From Alsobacter metallidurans (GTDB lineage Bacteria > Pseudomonadota > Alphaproteobacteria > Rhizobiales > Beijerinckiaceae), in the NCBI RefSeq assembly GCF_014636935.1, contig NZ_BMES01000002.1, forward strand, positions 1,671,148 through 1,735,147: a stretch of 64,000 nt of DNA, given 5' to 3'. The first letter of the stretch is position 1. Each line of letters opens with the position of its first letter. A program made the translations under genes and the position numbers. The notes beneath the pieces were generated by a model. That model was not told the origin of the DNA. It was given only the letters and a program-made list of their open reading frames with translations, and did not search any database. Shown piece after piece: positions 18,107 to 28,626 of this stretch.

Positions 18107-19081
18107 ATGACGAGTGTTGAAGCAAGTGTCCGCGGTGAGGCGGCCGAAGCCGTCCATGACCACGGGCTGCCTTCGTTTGTTGTATGTCCGGCGTGCCATA
18201 GCGCGCTATCAGACGGGGCGGCGGAATTCATCTGCATGGGCTGCGGGACGGCGTATCCCCGCTCCAATGGTCAGCCCGACCTGCGGTTACGCCGGAAGAT
18301 CAAAAGAACAGTGCATTACAGCCCGGACCCCACGGGCGCGTCGAAGCTCATCGACGAAATTCCGGTCGACCCTGCTGGCGCAGGCGAGTTCCTGTCCGAC
18401 CTGCGTTCCACCCCAGAACTATCCTACGGGAACAGGCTGTCCGCGCCTTTGGTCAGCCACTTTCCCTGCGCCTCGCGGGACGGCGAGAAAATGCTCGACC
18501 TCGGCTGCGGCGACCGCAATTTCGAGAAAATCTGTCGTCAAGTTACGGGTTTCGACTATCTGGGCGTCGATTACGACGGCGACAAGCCGGACATGCTCGC
18601 CGATGCGCATGCGCTTCCGTTCAGCGACAGCGCTTTCGCCTTCGTGCTCTCGGTCGCCGTGCTGGAACATCTTGCCTTCCCGGACATCGCCGTGAGCGAA
18701 GCGTTTCGCGTGCTCCAGCCGGGCGGCATGTTCATCGGGACGGTCGCGTTCCTCGAGCCCTTCCACATGAACAGCCACTATCACATGACCCATCTCGGCC
18801 TGCAGGCGGTGCTGAGCCGGGCGGGCTTCGACGTGGTGGCGATCGCGCCCAATCATGACTGGAGCGGATCGCGGGCGCAGGCCGAGATGGCGCTCTATCC
18901 AGGCATGCCGACGCGCCTTCAGCAGGCGGTCGCGGCCGCGCCAAACTGGATCAGCCGAATGTGCTGGGCGGCGAAGCGTCAGCTCAAGGGGACAACCGAA
19001 GCCTCCGACCTGCTCCGGGTTGCCCGCAACGCCGGCGGCTTTCGCTTCGTGGCGCGCAGGCCCGCGACGGCGGTGAACTGA
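18107..19081 (+). CDS. class I SAM-dependent methyltransferase with N-terminal zinc ribbon
   Basis: 324-residue protein. Residues about 25-50 form a Trm112-like zinc ribbon (CPACHSALSD and CMGCGTAYP, two CxxC pairs). Then comes a Methyltransf_11-type Rossmann domain with motif I LDLGCGDRNFEK, the acidic VDYDGDKP, DAHALPFSDSAFAFVLSVAVLEHL and GGMFIGTVAFLEPFH. The substrate is unknown; similar proteins occur in surface-polysaccharide and small-molecule modification loci. It stands alone, convergent with the transketolase operon with only 7 bp between stop codons, and next to the atypical stretch upstream. Confidence 0.88.
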   Translation: MTSVEASVRGEAAEAVHDHGLPSFVVCPACHSALSDGAAEFICMGCGTAYPRSNGQPDLRLRRKIKRTVHYSPDPTGASKLIDEIPVDPAGAGEFLSDLRSTPELSYGNRLSAPLVSHFPCASRDGEKMLDLGCGDRNFEKICRQVTGFDYLGVDYDGDKPDMLADAHALPFSDSAFAFVLSVAVLEHLAFPDIAVSEAFRVLQPGGMFIGTVAFLEPFHMNSHYHMTHLGLQAVLSRAGFDVVAIAPNHDWSGSRAQAEMALYPGMPTRLQQAVAAAPNWISRMCWAAKRQLKGTTEASDLLRVARNAGGFRFVARRPATAVN

Positions 19082-19088
19082 GGCTGGC

Positions 19089-20120
19089 TCAACCCAGCCA
19101 CCCCCGCACGCGCTCCACAACCTTGGGCGTGGAAATCCCGTAGCGGTCGTGCAGCGTCGGCAGCGCGCCCGCGTCCAGAAAGGCGTCGGGCAGCGCGATC
19201 TGCTTGAACGCCGCCGGGATCACGCCGGCGCGCAGCAGCACGCCGGCCACGGCTTCGCCGAGGCCGCCCACGATGGTGTGGTTCTCGGCCACGACCATCA
19301 GCCGCCCGGTGCGGCCCGCGACCTCCAAGAGTGTCGCTTCGTCGAGCGGCTTGATCGTCGGAACATGGGTCACGCCCACGTCGACGCCGTCCCGGGCCAG
19401 CAGCGTGGCGGCCTCCAGCGCGCCCATGGTCATGAGCCCGGTGGAGACGATCATGCAGTCGCGGCCGTCGCGCAGAACCTTGGCCTTGCCGAGCTCGAAC
19501 CGGTAGCCGTACTCGTCCAGCACCAGCGGAACGTGGCCGCGCAAGAGCCGCATGTAGACCGGGCCGGGATGGTCCGCGATCGCCACGGTGGCCTGCTCGA
19601 TCTCGTGCGCGTCGCAAGGGTCGATGATCGTCATGTTCGGCAGGCCGCGGAAGATCGCCAGGTCCTCGGTCGCCTGGTGGCTCGGCCCGTAGCCGGTGGT
19701 CAGCCCCGGCAGGGCGCAGACGATCTTCACGTCGAGGTTCTCCTCCGCGATCGCCATGCAGATAAAGTCATAGGCGCGGCGCGACGCGAACACCGCATAG
19801 GTGGTCACGAAGGGCTGGAAGCCCTCGCGCGCCATGCCGGCGGCCGCGCCCATCAAGAGCTGCTCGGCCATGCCCATCTGGTAGAACCGGTCCGGATGCG
19901 CCTTCGCGAAGACGTGCAGGTCCGTGTACTTGCTGAGGTCGGCTGTCATGCCGACGATCTGCGGCCGCGACTGCGCCAGCGTGGCCAGCGCCTCTCCGAA
20001 GGGCGCCGGCTTGGTGCGCTGGTCCGGCCCCGCGATGGAGGCGATCATCGCAGAGGTCTTGGCCCTGCCGCCCTCCGGCGCCGGCTCGCGCACGGGGCGC
20101 TCGTATTTCGAACGGCGCAT
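19089..20120 (-). CDS. transketolase, C-terminal subunit
   Basis: 343 residues covering the pyrimidine-binding and C-terminal domains of a split thiamine-diphosphate transketolase. The catalytic glutamate region is FYQMGMAEQLLMGAAAGMA and the domain continues through YAVFASRRAYDFICMAIAEENLDVKIV. The ATG at 20120 overlaps the N-terminal-subunit stop as ATGA, so the two subunits should be made in equal amount. Split transketolases of this kind are mostly found in sugar, apiose or polyol catabolic loci; the substrate here is unknown. Confidence 0.92.
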   Translation of the reverse strand: MRRSKYERPVREPAPEGGRAKTSAMIASIAGPDQRTKPAPFGEALATLAQSRPQIVGMTADLSKYTDLHVFAKAHPDRFYQMGMAEQLLMGAAAGMAREGFQPFVTTYAVFASRRAYDFICMAIAEENLDVKIVCALPGLTTGYGPSHQATEDLAIFRGLPNMTIIDPCDAHEIEQATVAIADHPGPVYMRLLRGHVPLVLDEYGYRFELGKAKVLRDGRDCMIVSTGLMTMGALEAATLLARDGVDVGVTHVPTIKPLDEATLLEVAGRTGRLMVVAENHTIVGGLGEAVAGVLLRAGVIPAAFKQIALPDAFLDAGALPTLHDRYGISTPKVVERVRGWLG

Positions 20121-20974
20121 CAGGGCCTCCCGGCTTCGAGCACGTCCAGCGCCTGCGCCCATTCGTCGGGCTCCACGCGCAGGAAGTGATTGCGCTCGCG
20201 CGCTTCCAGAAAGGGCACGCCTTTCGCCATCTTGGTGTCGCAGATAATGATCCGCGGGCGCGGCTCGTCGAGGTTGCGGGCGGCGTCGAAGGCCGCCACC
20301 AGCGCCTCGATGTCGTTGCCGTCCACGCGCTGCGCATGCCAGCCGAAGGCCTCGAATTTCGGCAGCAGCGGCTCGAAGTTCAAGACGCCCCTGGAGGGCC
20401 CGTCGGCCTGCATGTTGTTGACGTCGACGATGCCGATCAGGTTGTCGAGCTTCCAGCTCCCGGCCGACATCGCGGCCTCCCAGACCGAGCCCTCGTCGAG
20501 CTCTCCGTCCGAGAACAGCGTGTACACGAAGGAGCGCGAGCGCTTGCGTTTCAGCCCGAGCGCCATGCCCACCGCCACGCTGAGTCCCTGGCCGAGCGAG
20601 CCGCCCGTGATCTCCATGCCGGGCGTATAGGCCGCCATGCCGCTCATCGGCAGGCGGCTATCGTCCGAGCCGTAGCTGTCGAGCTCGTCCTCGGGCAGCA
20701 CGCCGGCCTCGATCAGCGCCGCATAGAGCGCGATGGCGTAATGGCCGATGGACAGGAGAAAGCGGTCGCGCCCCTCCCAGGCCGGGTCCTCCGGCCGGTG
20801 GTTCAGGGCGTGGAAATAGGACACGGCGAGCACGTCCGAGATGCCGAGCGCCTGCGCGATATAGCCCTGGCCCTGCACCTCGCCCATGCGCAGCGCGTGG
20901 CGGCGGATGCGCCAGGCGCGCTCGGCCAGCGAAAGGTTGGCGCGCGCCGCGCCCGGGTCGTCGTTTGGCGTCAT
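20120..20974 (-). CDS. transketolase, N-terminal (ThDP pyrophosphate-binding) subunit
   Basis: 284 residues matching the N-terminal half of transketolase. The ThDP motif runs from SDGELDEGSVWEAAM to VDVNNMQADG, and the substrate-site histidines fit LLSIGHYAIALYAAL. It works as a heteromer with the downstream-encoded C-terminal subunit, transferring two-carbon ketol units. It is 13 bp after an SDR gene, with which it forms a three-gene operon. Confidence 0.93.
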   Translation of the reverse strand: MTPNDDPGAARANLSLAERAWRIRRHALRMGEVQGQGYIAQALGISDVLAVSYFHALNHRPEDPAWEGRDRFLLSIGHYAIALYAALIEAGVLPEDELDSYGSDDSRLPMSGMAAYTPGMEITGGSLGQGLSVAVGMALGLKRKRSRSFVYTLFSDGELDEGSVWEAAMSAGSWKLDNLIGIVDVNNMQADGPSRGVLNFEPLLPKFEAFGWHAQRVDGNDIEALVAAFDAARNLDEPRPRIIICDTKMAKGVPFLEARERNHFLRVEPDEWAQALDVLEAGRP

Positions 20975-20987
20975 CGGTGGCCTCAGT

Positions 20988-21737
20988 TCAATGGATCAGC
21001 ATTCCGCCGTTCACGTCGATCACGGCCCCGGTGACATAGGCGGACAGGTCGGAGGCGAGGAACAGGTAGATCCCGGCGACGTCACGGGCTTCGCCGAGGC
21101 GCCCCAGCGGGATGCCCTTGAGAATGTCCGCCCGCATGGCGTCGGTGAGCCTGTCGCCCGTGATGTCGGTCTGCACCAAGCCGGGCGCGACGCAGTTCAC
21201 CCGGATGTTGTCCGGCCCGAGCTCGCGCGCCATCGCCTTGGCGAGGCCGAGCACGCCCGCCTTGGCGGCCGAGTAATGCGGCCCGCCGAAGATGCCGCCG
21301 CCCCGCTGCGCCGAAACCGACGACATGCACACGATGGAGCCTGCCCGCCGCTCGCGCATGTGCGGAATCACGGCCTGGCTGAGGTTCAGCACGCCCGTGA
21401 GATTGACGTCGAGGATGCGCCTCCAACTCGCCTCGTCGATGTCCATGGTGCGCACCGGCTGGGTCACGCCGGCGTTGTTGAGCAGGATGTCGACTTGCCC
21501 GAAGGCGGCCAGCGCTTGCCCGATCGCCGCCTTGCACGCCTGCGCATCCGTGACGTCGCAGCCGACGCCGAGATGCCACTCGCCCAGCGAAGCCGCCGCC
21601 TCGACCGCGCCTGCCCCGTCCACGTCCAGGATCGCCACCCTCGCTCCATGTTCGGCGAACAGCCGCGCCGTCGCGAGCCCGATCCCGCGCCGACCCGCAG
21701 CCCCCGAGATCACGGCGGTCTTTCCCCTCAGCAGCAT
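20988..21737 (-). CDS. SDR-family oxidoreductase (sugar/polyol dehydrogenase-like)
   Basis: 249-residue classical SDR. The N-terminal glycine motif is ISGAAGRRGIG, with NNAG at 87-90 and the catalytic pair Y155/K159 (HYSAAKAG). The C-terminus FLASDLSAYVTGAVIDVNGGMLIH is the usual end of the FabG/polyol-dehydrogenase group. It is the first gene of an operon with the split transketolase, so it may oxidise a sugar alcohol to the ketose the transketolase uses. ATG 21737 is chosen because the coding signal and the family N-terminus begin there. Confidence 0.92.
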   Translation of the reverse strand: MLLRGKTAVISGAAGRRGIGLATARLFAEHGARVAILDVDGAGAVEAAASLGEWHLGVGCDVTDAQACKAAIGQALAAFGQVDILLNNAGVTQPVRTMDIDEASWRRILDVNLTGVLNLSQAVIPHMRERRAGSIVCMSSVSAQRGGGIFGGPHYSAAKAGVLGLAKAMARELGPDNIRVNCVAPGLVQTDITGDRLTDAMRADILKGIPLGRLGEARDVAGIYLFLASDLSAYVTGAVIDVNGGMLIH

Positions 21738-21853
21738 CGTCCCCTCCGGCGTTTCGGCGAGTATGGAGGAGGAAGCGCAGCGCGGGCAATGGCATAAGCC
21801 GGTCCCCCTCCGGGGCGAGCGCACAGGATAGAGTGGGCGCGAAATGTCTCCCC

Positions 21854-21950
21854 CGTCATTGCGAGGAGCGAAGCGACGCGGCAATCCAGATGCCGGGCGT
21901 GGCGCTCCAGGCCCGGCGGATGGATCGCTGCGCTGCGCTCGCAATCACGG
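21854..21950. repeat. dispersed palindromic repeat, CATTGCGAG family, copy 1
   Basis: Begins CGTCATTGCGAGGAGCGAAG, continues to GCAATCCAG, and ends with the inverted counterpart TGGATCGCTGCGCTGCGCTC then GCAATCACGG. The same element occurs near 36.7 kb and 46.65 kb. It lies upstream of the SDR and at the 3' end of the HxlR regulator, slightly entering that gene's tail. Confidence 0.85.
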
Positions 21951-22667
21951 AGAGAGCGAGGCCTGGCCCTGCGGCTCCGCGCCGACCTTCGGCGGCAAGG
22001 GGAACAACGTCGCGAAGCGCTCGAACAGCGCGCGGTCGCCTTCCACTCGCAGGGCGCCATGCGCCTCGAGAGCCGCGAGCGGAACCTTGCCGTAGACGGC
22101 TCCCGCAACGGCGGTGGGCTCGCCCGTCAGCACCGCCCCGCCCTCCCCGGCCGGGCCGCGGTTCGCCGCGATGCGTCCGTCCTCGACCACGACCAGGAAC
22201 TCCTCCTCGCGCAGGCGAAAGCCGATCCGGGCCGACAATCCTACTGCCCGGGCGGGATCGAACATCGTCCGGAACGACAGCATCAGCGACGTGGCGCTCA
22301 GCGGCAGCGACGGATCGTGCAGGGGCGAGCGCGTCGCCCAGCGCCCGAGGGACTGCACGATCGGCTCCGCCTCGTAGCCCCAGGGCGTCAGCTCGTACAC
22401 CTGCGCGGCGGCGGGCGGCGGCAGCTTGCGCCGCAGGACGAGCCCGGAGGCTTCCAGTCCTTCGAGCCGCTGCGTCAGCACGTTGGCGCTGATGCCCGGC
22501 AGGTCGGCGCGCAGGTCGCTGAAGCGCTTGGGCCCGAGCATGAGCTCGCGCATTACCAGCAGCGCCCAGCGCTCGCCGACGAGTTCCATCCCATGCGCCG
22601 TGCCGCAGGCGTCGTCATAGGTGCGCCGGGCCGGATGAGACTTTTCAGTTATTTTTTCTAACTTCAT
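21945..22667 (-). CDS. HxlR-family winged-helix regulator with C-terminal domain
   Basis: 240 residues. Residues about 20-115 are a HxlR DNA-binding domain: CGTAHGMELVGERWALLVMRELMLG, then RFSDLRADLPGISANVLTQRL and YELTPWGYEAEP. The C-terminal half resembles the SCP2-like ligand domain found in longer HxlR members, ending in a proline- and glutamine-rich tail. It diverges from three VOC genes across 73 bp; that gap holds AT-rich short palindromes (AACT-tcat-AGTT and GTT-ttat-AAC, 22660-22690) that could be operator half-sites. Confidence 0.9.
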   Translation of the reverse strand: MKLEKITEKSHPARRTYDDACGTAHGMELVGERWALLVMRELMLGPKRFSDLRADLPGISANVLTQRLEGLEASGLVLRRKLPPPAAAQVYELTPWGYEAEPIVQSLGRWATRSPLHDPSLPLSATSLMLSFRTMFDPARAVGLSARIGFRLREEEFLVVVEDGRIAANRGPAGEGGAVLTGEPTAVAGAVYGKVPLAALEAHGALRVEGDRALFERFATLFPLPPKVGAEPQGQASLSP

Positions 22668-22740
22668 AGTTGCGTTTTATAACACACTCGGCTACTTGTC
22701 GCAAATGCTCCCCGCAGAGGAGCCGTGGAGGATCCCCCCT

Positions 22741-23175
22741 ATGCCCAAGATGATTTTCGTGAACCTGCCCGTCGCGGACCTCGCGAGGGCGACCGCCTTC
22801 TATGAGGCGATCGGCGCGCGCAAGAACGACATGTTCAGCGACCACACTGCGGCCTGCATGGTGTTTTCCGACACCATCCACGCCATGCTGCTGACGCACG
22901 ACAAGTATCGCCAGTTCACCGACAAGGCGATCGCGGACGCGCGAACCAGCGAGGTTCTGATCTGCCTGTCGGCCGAAAGCCGCCAGGAGGTGGACGACAC
23001 CGTCGCGCGGGCGGCTGGCGCCGGCGGCAAGCCCGATCCCAGCGCCGTGCAGGAGCACGGCTTCATGTACGGCCGCAGCTTCGAGGACCCGGACGGCCAC
23101 GGCTGGGAGATCATGTGGATGGACCTGGAAGCCTGCAAGGCCGCCATGGCGCCCGCCGAAGCCGCGCAGATCTGA
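22741..23175 (+). CDS. VOC-superfamily protein (glyoxalase-like)
   Basis: 144 residues, one vicinal-oxygen-chelate module pair beginning MPKMIFVNLPVADLARATAFYE and ending FEDPDGHGWEIMWMD. Metal-site residues typical of the fold (a glutamate in EIMWMD and a histidine region) are plausible, but the reaction is not defined; relatives are annotated as glyoxalase/bleomycin-resistance proteins. GTG/TTG starts further upstream are less likely because ATG 22741 begins the family domain. First of three VOC genes in a row. Confidence 0.88.
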   Translation: MPKMIFVNLPVADLARATAFYEAIGARKNDMFSDHTAACMVFSDTIHAMLLTHDKYRQFTDKAIADARTSEVLICLSAESRQEVDDTVARAAGAGGKPDPSAVQEHGFMYGRSFEDPDGHGWEIMWMDLEACKAAMAPAEAAQI

Positions 23176-23185
23176 GGAGCATCCG

Positions 23186-23671
23186 ATGACCGAACTCTCG
23201 CACTGCCTCTGGTTCAACGGCCAGGCCGAGGAAGCCGCCCGCTGGTACTGCTCGGCGTTCCCCAACTCGCGCATGGGCGCGGTGATCACCACCCCGGTGG
23301 ACACGCCCGCCGTGAAGCAGGGCGGCGTATTGCTGGTCGAGTTCACGCTCGCCGGCCAGCCCTACGCGGCGCTGAACGGCGGCCCCAATTTCAGCTTCAC
23401 GCCCGCCGTCTCGCTGGTGCTCTCCTGCGACGGGCAGGACGAGGTCGACCGCGTCTGGAACGCCATCCTGGACGGCGGCGGCCAGCCCATGGCGTGCGGC
23501 TGGATCACGGACGGCTACGGCGTGTCCTGGCAGGTCGTGCCGGCGGAAGCCTTCACGATGCTGAAGGACCCCGACGACGCCAAGCGCCGGCGCTACATGC
23601 AGGCCATGATGGACATGGTGAAGCTGGACTTGCCAACCCTGCGCCGGGCCTTCGACGGCGCGGCGGACTGA
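23186..23671 (+). CDS. VOC-superfamily protein (PhnB / 3-demethylubiquinone-methyltransferase-like)
   Basis: 161 residues of the PhnB-like VOC subfamily: SHCLWFNGQAEEAARWYCSAF at the N-terminus, FTLAGQPYAALNGGPNFSF, and YGVSWQVVPAEAFTML near the end. Members are often misnamed 3-demethylubiquinone-9 3-methyltransferase although they lack a SAM fold. It follows the first VOC gene by 10 bp, so they share a transcript. Confidence 0.9.
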   Translation: MTELSHCLWFNGQAEEAARWYCSAFPNSRMGAVITTPVDTPAVKQGGVLLVEFTLAGQPYAALNGGPNFSFTPAVSLVLSCDGQDEVDRVWNAILDGGGQPMACGWITDGYGVSWQVVPAEAFTMLKDPDDAKRRRYMQAMMDMVKLDLPTLRRAFDGAAD

Positions 23672-23702
23672 GCCGACGCCAAACCAAAGCCAGGAGGACA
23701 CC

Positions 23703-24479
23703 ATGGCCCACCCCTTCGTCTGGTACGAGTTGATGACCAGCGATCTCGCGGCCGCGCGCGCGTTCTATGCGGCCGTGGTCGGCTGGACGCCGAACCGCTA
23801 CCCCAACGGCGACCTCGAGTACTACCTGATGATGCCGCCCGGCGAGACGATGCCGGCCGTCGGGATGATGACGCTGCCCGACGAGGCCCGCCAGAACGGC
23901 GGAGCGCCGGGCTGGATCGGCTATGTGGGCGTGCCGGACGTCGACGCCGCCACCGACCAGGCGCGCGCTGGCGGCGCCAGGGTGCACCGCGAGCCGGCCG
24001 ACATTCCGGACATCGGCCGCTTCTCGGTGCTGGCGGACCCGCATGGCGCGGTGTTCTGCCTGTTCGCGCCCCGCGGCGGCTCGCAGGGTCCTTGCGAGCA
24101 AAAGAACGCGCCCGGCCAGGTCGGCTGGCGCGAGCTCTACGCCGGCGACGGCCCGCAGGCCTTCGACTTCTACGCCGCCCAGTTCGGCTGGACGGTGGAC
24201 CACGACATGGACATGGGCCCGATGGGCGTCTACCGCATCGTGGCGGCCGACGGCGTTCCGATGGGCGGGATCATGACCAAGCCGCCACAGATCCCGGCGC
24301 CGCACTGGCTCTACTATTTCAATGTCGCCGGGATCGACGCCGCGCTGGAACGCGTCAAAAACGGCGGCGGCCGTGTTCTCAACGGCCCGATGGACGTGCC
24401 GGGCGGCAGCCGCATCGCCCAGTGCGTGGACCCGCAGGGCGCCGCCTTCGCGCTCGTCGCCCCCGCCGGTCAGGGCTGA
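23703..24479 (+). CDS. two-domain VOC-superfamily protein
   Basis: 258 residues made of two tandem VOC modules: the first starts [18 protein letters not shown] and ends [10 protein letters not shown]; the second starts [18 protein letters not shown] and ends [14 protein letters not shown]. This is the CFP-30B-like duplicated architecture. It completes a cluster of three consecutive VOC genes under an HxlR regulator, suggesting a shared role in handling a reactive aldehyde or small-molecule toxin, which is inference. Confidence 0.9.
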   Translation: MAHPFVWYELMTSDLAAARAFYAAVVGWTPNRYPNGDLEYYLMMPPGETMPAVGMMTLPDEARQNGGAPGWIGYVGVPDVDAATDQARAGGARVHREPADIPDIGRFSVLADPHGAVFCLFAPRGGSQGPCEQKNAPGQVGWRELYAGDGPQAFDFYAAQFGWTVDHDMDMGPMGVYRIVAADGVPMGGIMTKPPQIPAPHWLYYFNVAGIDAALERVKNGGGRVLNGPMDVPGGSRIAQCVDPQGAAFALVAPAGQG

Positions 24480-24499
24480 CCCGCATTGGCGCAGCAACC

Positions 24500-24535
24500 G
24501 GAAACTCCCTATATCGCGGGGTAAAGGGAGTTTCC
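24500..24535 (+). promoter_or_regulatory. inverted repeat covering the copper-ATPase ribosome-binding site
   Basis: GGAAACTCCCT (24500-24510) is perfectly complementary to AGGGAGTTTCC (24525-24535), an 11-bp stem with a 14-base loop. The right arm contains the ribosome site GGGAG (24526-24530), 7 bases before the ATG at 24538, so the folded RNA would hide it. A candidate sigma-70 promoter, TTGGCG (24486-24491) - 18 bp - TATATC (24510-24515), would start transcription inside the loop; then the repeat would act as a DNA operator, or act only on read-through RNA. Confidence 0.6.
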
Positions 24536-24537
24536 CC

Positions 24538-26859
<2,322 letters not shown>

Positions 26860-26932
26860 GGCGAGCCTCGCACCCTAACCTCCGCTCCAACGCGCGGCCG
26901 CCCACGAGCCGCGCCCGAAAGCGGAGGACCCC

Positions 26933-28045
26933 ATGGCGGCAGGCTCGATCATCCGGGACGTGAAGGCGAGGCTTTTCAACGTCCCGCTGGACGAGGTGCT
27001 GTCGGATTCCAAGCACTGCGACCACACGCATTTCCAGCTCGTCACGGCGACAATCCGCCTGGAGGACGGCCGCGAGGGCACGGGCTACACCTACACGGGC
27101 GGCAAGGGCGGCGCCGCCATCCTGGCCATGATCGAGCACGACCTCGCGCCATTTCTGCTTGGCCAGGACGCCGCCGACATCGACGCGCTCTATGACGGCA
27201 TGCAGTGGCATATCCACTATATGGGTCGTGGCGGCGTCGCTTCCTTCGCGATCTCGGCGCTCGACATCGCGTTGTGGGACCTGAAGGGCAAGGGCGAGAA
27301 CGCCCCGCTCTGGCGCATGGCGGGCGGCGCAGGGCGCACCGCCAAGGCCTATCGCGGCGGCATCGACCTCGGCTTCTCCACCGAGAAGCTCGTCGCCAGC
27401 GTCGGCTCCTACCTCGACGCCGGCTTCAACGCCGTGAAGATCAAGGTCGGCCGGCCGGACCTCGCCGACGACGTCGCCCGCGTGGCGGCCGTGCGCGAGC
27501 GCATCGGCCCGGATGTCCGGTTCGCCGTGGACGCCAATTACGCGCTCAGCGTCGAGCAATCCATCGCGGCCGCGAACGCCTTCCAGCCCTACGATCTCCT
27601 CTGGTTCGAGGAGCCCACCATCCCGGACGACTATTTCGGCTACGCCCGCATCGCCCGCGAGACCGGCATGCCGCTCGCGATGGGCGAGAACCTTCACACC
27701 ATCCACGAATTCGAGCTGGCGCTTGACCATGCGGCGCTCTCCTTCATCCAGCCTGACGGCTCCAATTGCGGCGGGATCACCGGCTGGCTCCACGCCGCCG
27801 CGCTCGGTCGCCGCAAGGGCCTGCCGGTGTGCAGCCACGGCATGCAGGAGCTGCATGTCAGCCTTGTCGCCGGCCAGGACCCGCCCGGCGCTGCCCAGGC
27901 CGGCTGGATCGAGGTCCACAGTTTCCCGATCGACCGCTACACCACGCGCCCGCTCGTGATGGAAAACGGCTTCGCGGTCGCCCCTGACGAGCCCGGCACG
28001 GGCGTGTCGTTTGTGTGGGAAAAGCTGGAGCCCTACGCGGCCTGA
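26933..28045 (+). CDS. enolase-superfamily (mandelate racemase/muconate lactonizing type) enzyme
   Basis: 370 residues with the N-terminal capping domain and a barrel carrying the superfamily acids and bases. The KxK motif is in NAVKIKVG, the metal ligands fit VDANYAL (D), [10 protein letters not shown] (E) and MGENLH (E), followed by QPDGSNCGG and the histidine of [10 protein letters not shown] KxK lysine plus a His on the seventh strand fits the mandelate racemase subgroup, which abstracts the proton alpha to a carboxylate: racemases and acid-sugar dehydratases. The GGAGG ribosome site lies just before ATG 26933. Substrate unknown. Confidence 0.92.
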   Translation: MAAGSIIRDVKARLFNVPLDEVLSDSKHCDHTHFQLVTATIRLEDGREGTGYTYTGGKGGAAILAMIEHDLAPFLLGQDAADIDALYDGMQWHIHYMGRGGVASFAISALDIALWDLKGKGENAPLWRMAGGAGRTAKAYRGGIDLGFSTEKLVASVGSYLDAGFNAVKIKVGRPDLADDVARVAAVRERIGPDVRFAVDANYALSVEQSIAAANAFQPYDLLWFEEPTIPDDYFGYARIARETGMPLAMGENLHTIHEFELALDHAALSFIQPDGSNCGGITGWLHAAALGRRKGLPVCSHGMQELHVSLVAGQDPPGAAQAGWIEVHSFPIDRYTTRPLVMENGFAVAPDEPGTGVSFVWEKLEPYAA

Positions 28046-28073
28046 AGCGCGTGAATCGAAGCCGCTGTCGCTC

Positions 28074-28195
28074 CGTCATCCCCGGCCGGAGCGGTGAAAC
28101 CGCGGCAGGGAAGAGGATCCAGGAAACACCGCCAGAGACTTCGCCAAGTCTCCTGGATCCCCTTTCCGACGCCTCGCGCCGCCGGGGATAACGGG
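28074..28195. repeat. dispersed inverted repeat (CCGTCATCCCCGG type)
   Basis: Starts CCGTCATCCCCGGCCGGAGC and ends GCCGGGGATAACGGG, with an inner inverted pair AGGATCCAGG (28116-28125) / CCTGGATCC near 28153. This is the layout of an intergenic palindromic element of rhizobial-type genomes. It fills most of the 264-bp gap between the racemase-like gene and the small secreted protein; I see no gene in that gap. Confidence 0.75.
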
Positions 28196-28309
28196 CCGAA
28201 CCTTTGGCCTCCGCAGCGTCGGCGGCGCCGGAGATCACGAAAGAAGAGCACGCCGCCATGGAGACGACGTGATTGACGCACACCCTCCCCACAACTCAGA
28301 GGAGTGTTC

Positions 28310-28528
28310 ATGATCCGAATCATCGTCCTGGCCGCGTGCGTGGCGTGCGCGCCCGTCGCGGCTTACGCCCAGAGGCAGACTGACGCCCGCGAGGCGGCCG
28401 AAATTCTGCAGCGCGACAATCTCGTCGATGAGTATTGCGGCGACCAGGCCACCGAGCCCCTGCCGGGCTTCACCGAGGAAGCCACCGACGAGGCCTGCGA
28501 AATCGTCGCGAGCGAAGACGCAGACTGA
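28310..28528 (+). CDS. small secreted protein of unknown function
   Basis: 72 residues with a Sec signal peptide (about 1-21, [20 protein letters not shown] before QRQ) and a short acidic mature part with two cysteines (YCGDQ and DEACE) that could form a disulfide. AGGAG at 28300-28304 supports ATG 28310; a GTG two codons earlier is too close to it. No family recognised. It precedes the catalase gene by 98 bp, with a perfect 8-bp hairpin (28559-28580) in between, so they may share a transcript. Confidence 0.65.
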   Translation: MIRIIVLAACVACAPVAAYAQRQTDAREAAEILQRDNLVDEYCGDQATEPLPGFTEEATDEACEIVASEDAD

Positions 28529-28626
28529 GAACGCCGCGCTTCGGCTGCCCCCCGCGGCCGGAGCGCGACAACGCTCCGGGCATCCCCCTGCCCGGCGACC
28601 CCGACCCCGACCAGTGGAGACCCCTC

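Noticed and set aside
17770-18267. 165-codon minus-strand frame in the gene-poor stretch near 18 kb
   Set aside because: No family, no ribosome site, and it overlaps the methyltransferase start region; I see no support for translation.
28559-28580. Hairpin before catalase as a terminator
   Set aside because: Perfect 8-bp stem but no run of T follows, so it is not a convincing intrinsic terminator; it may be structural only.
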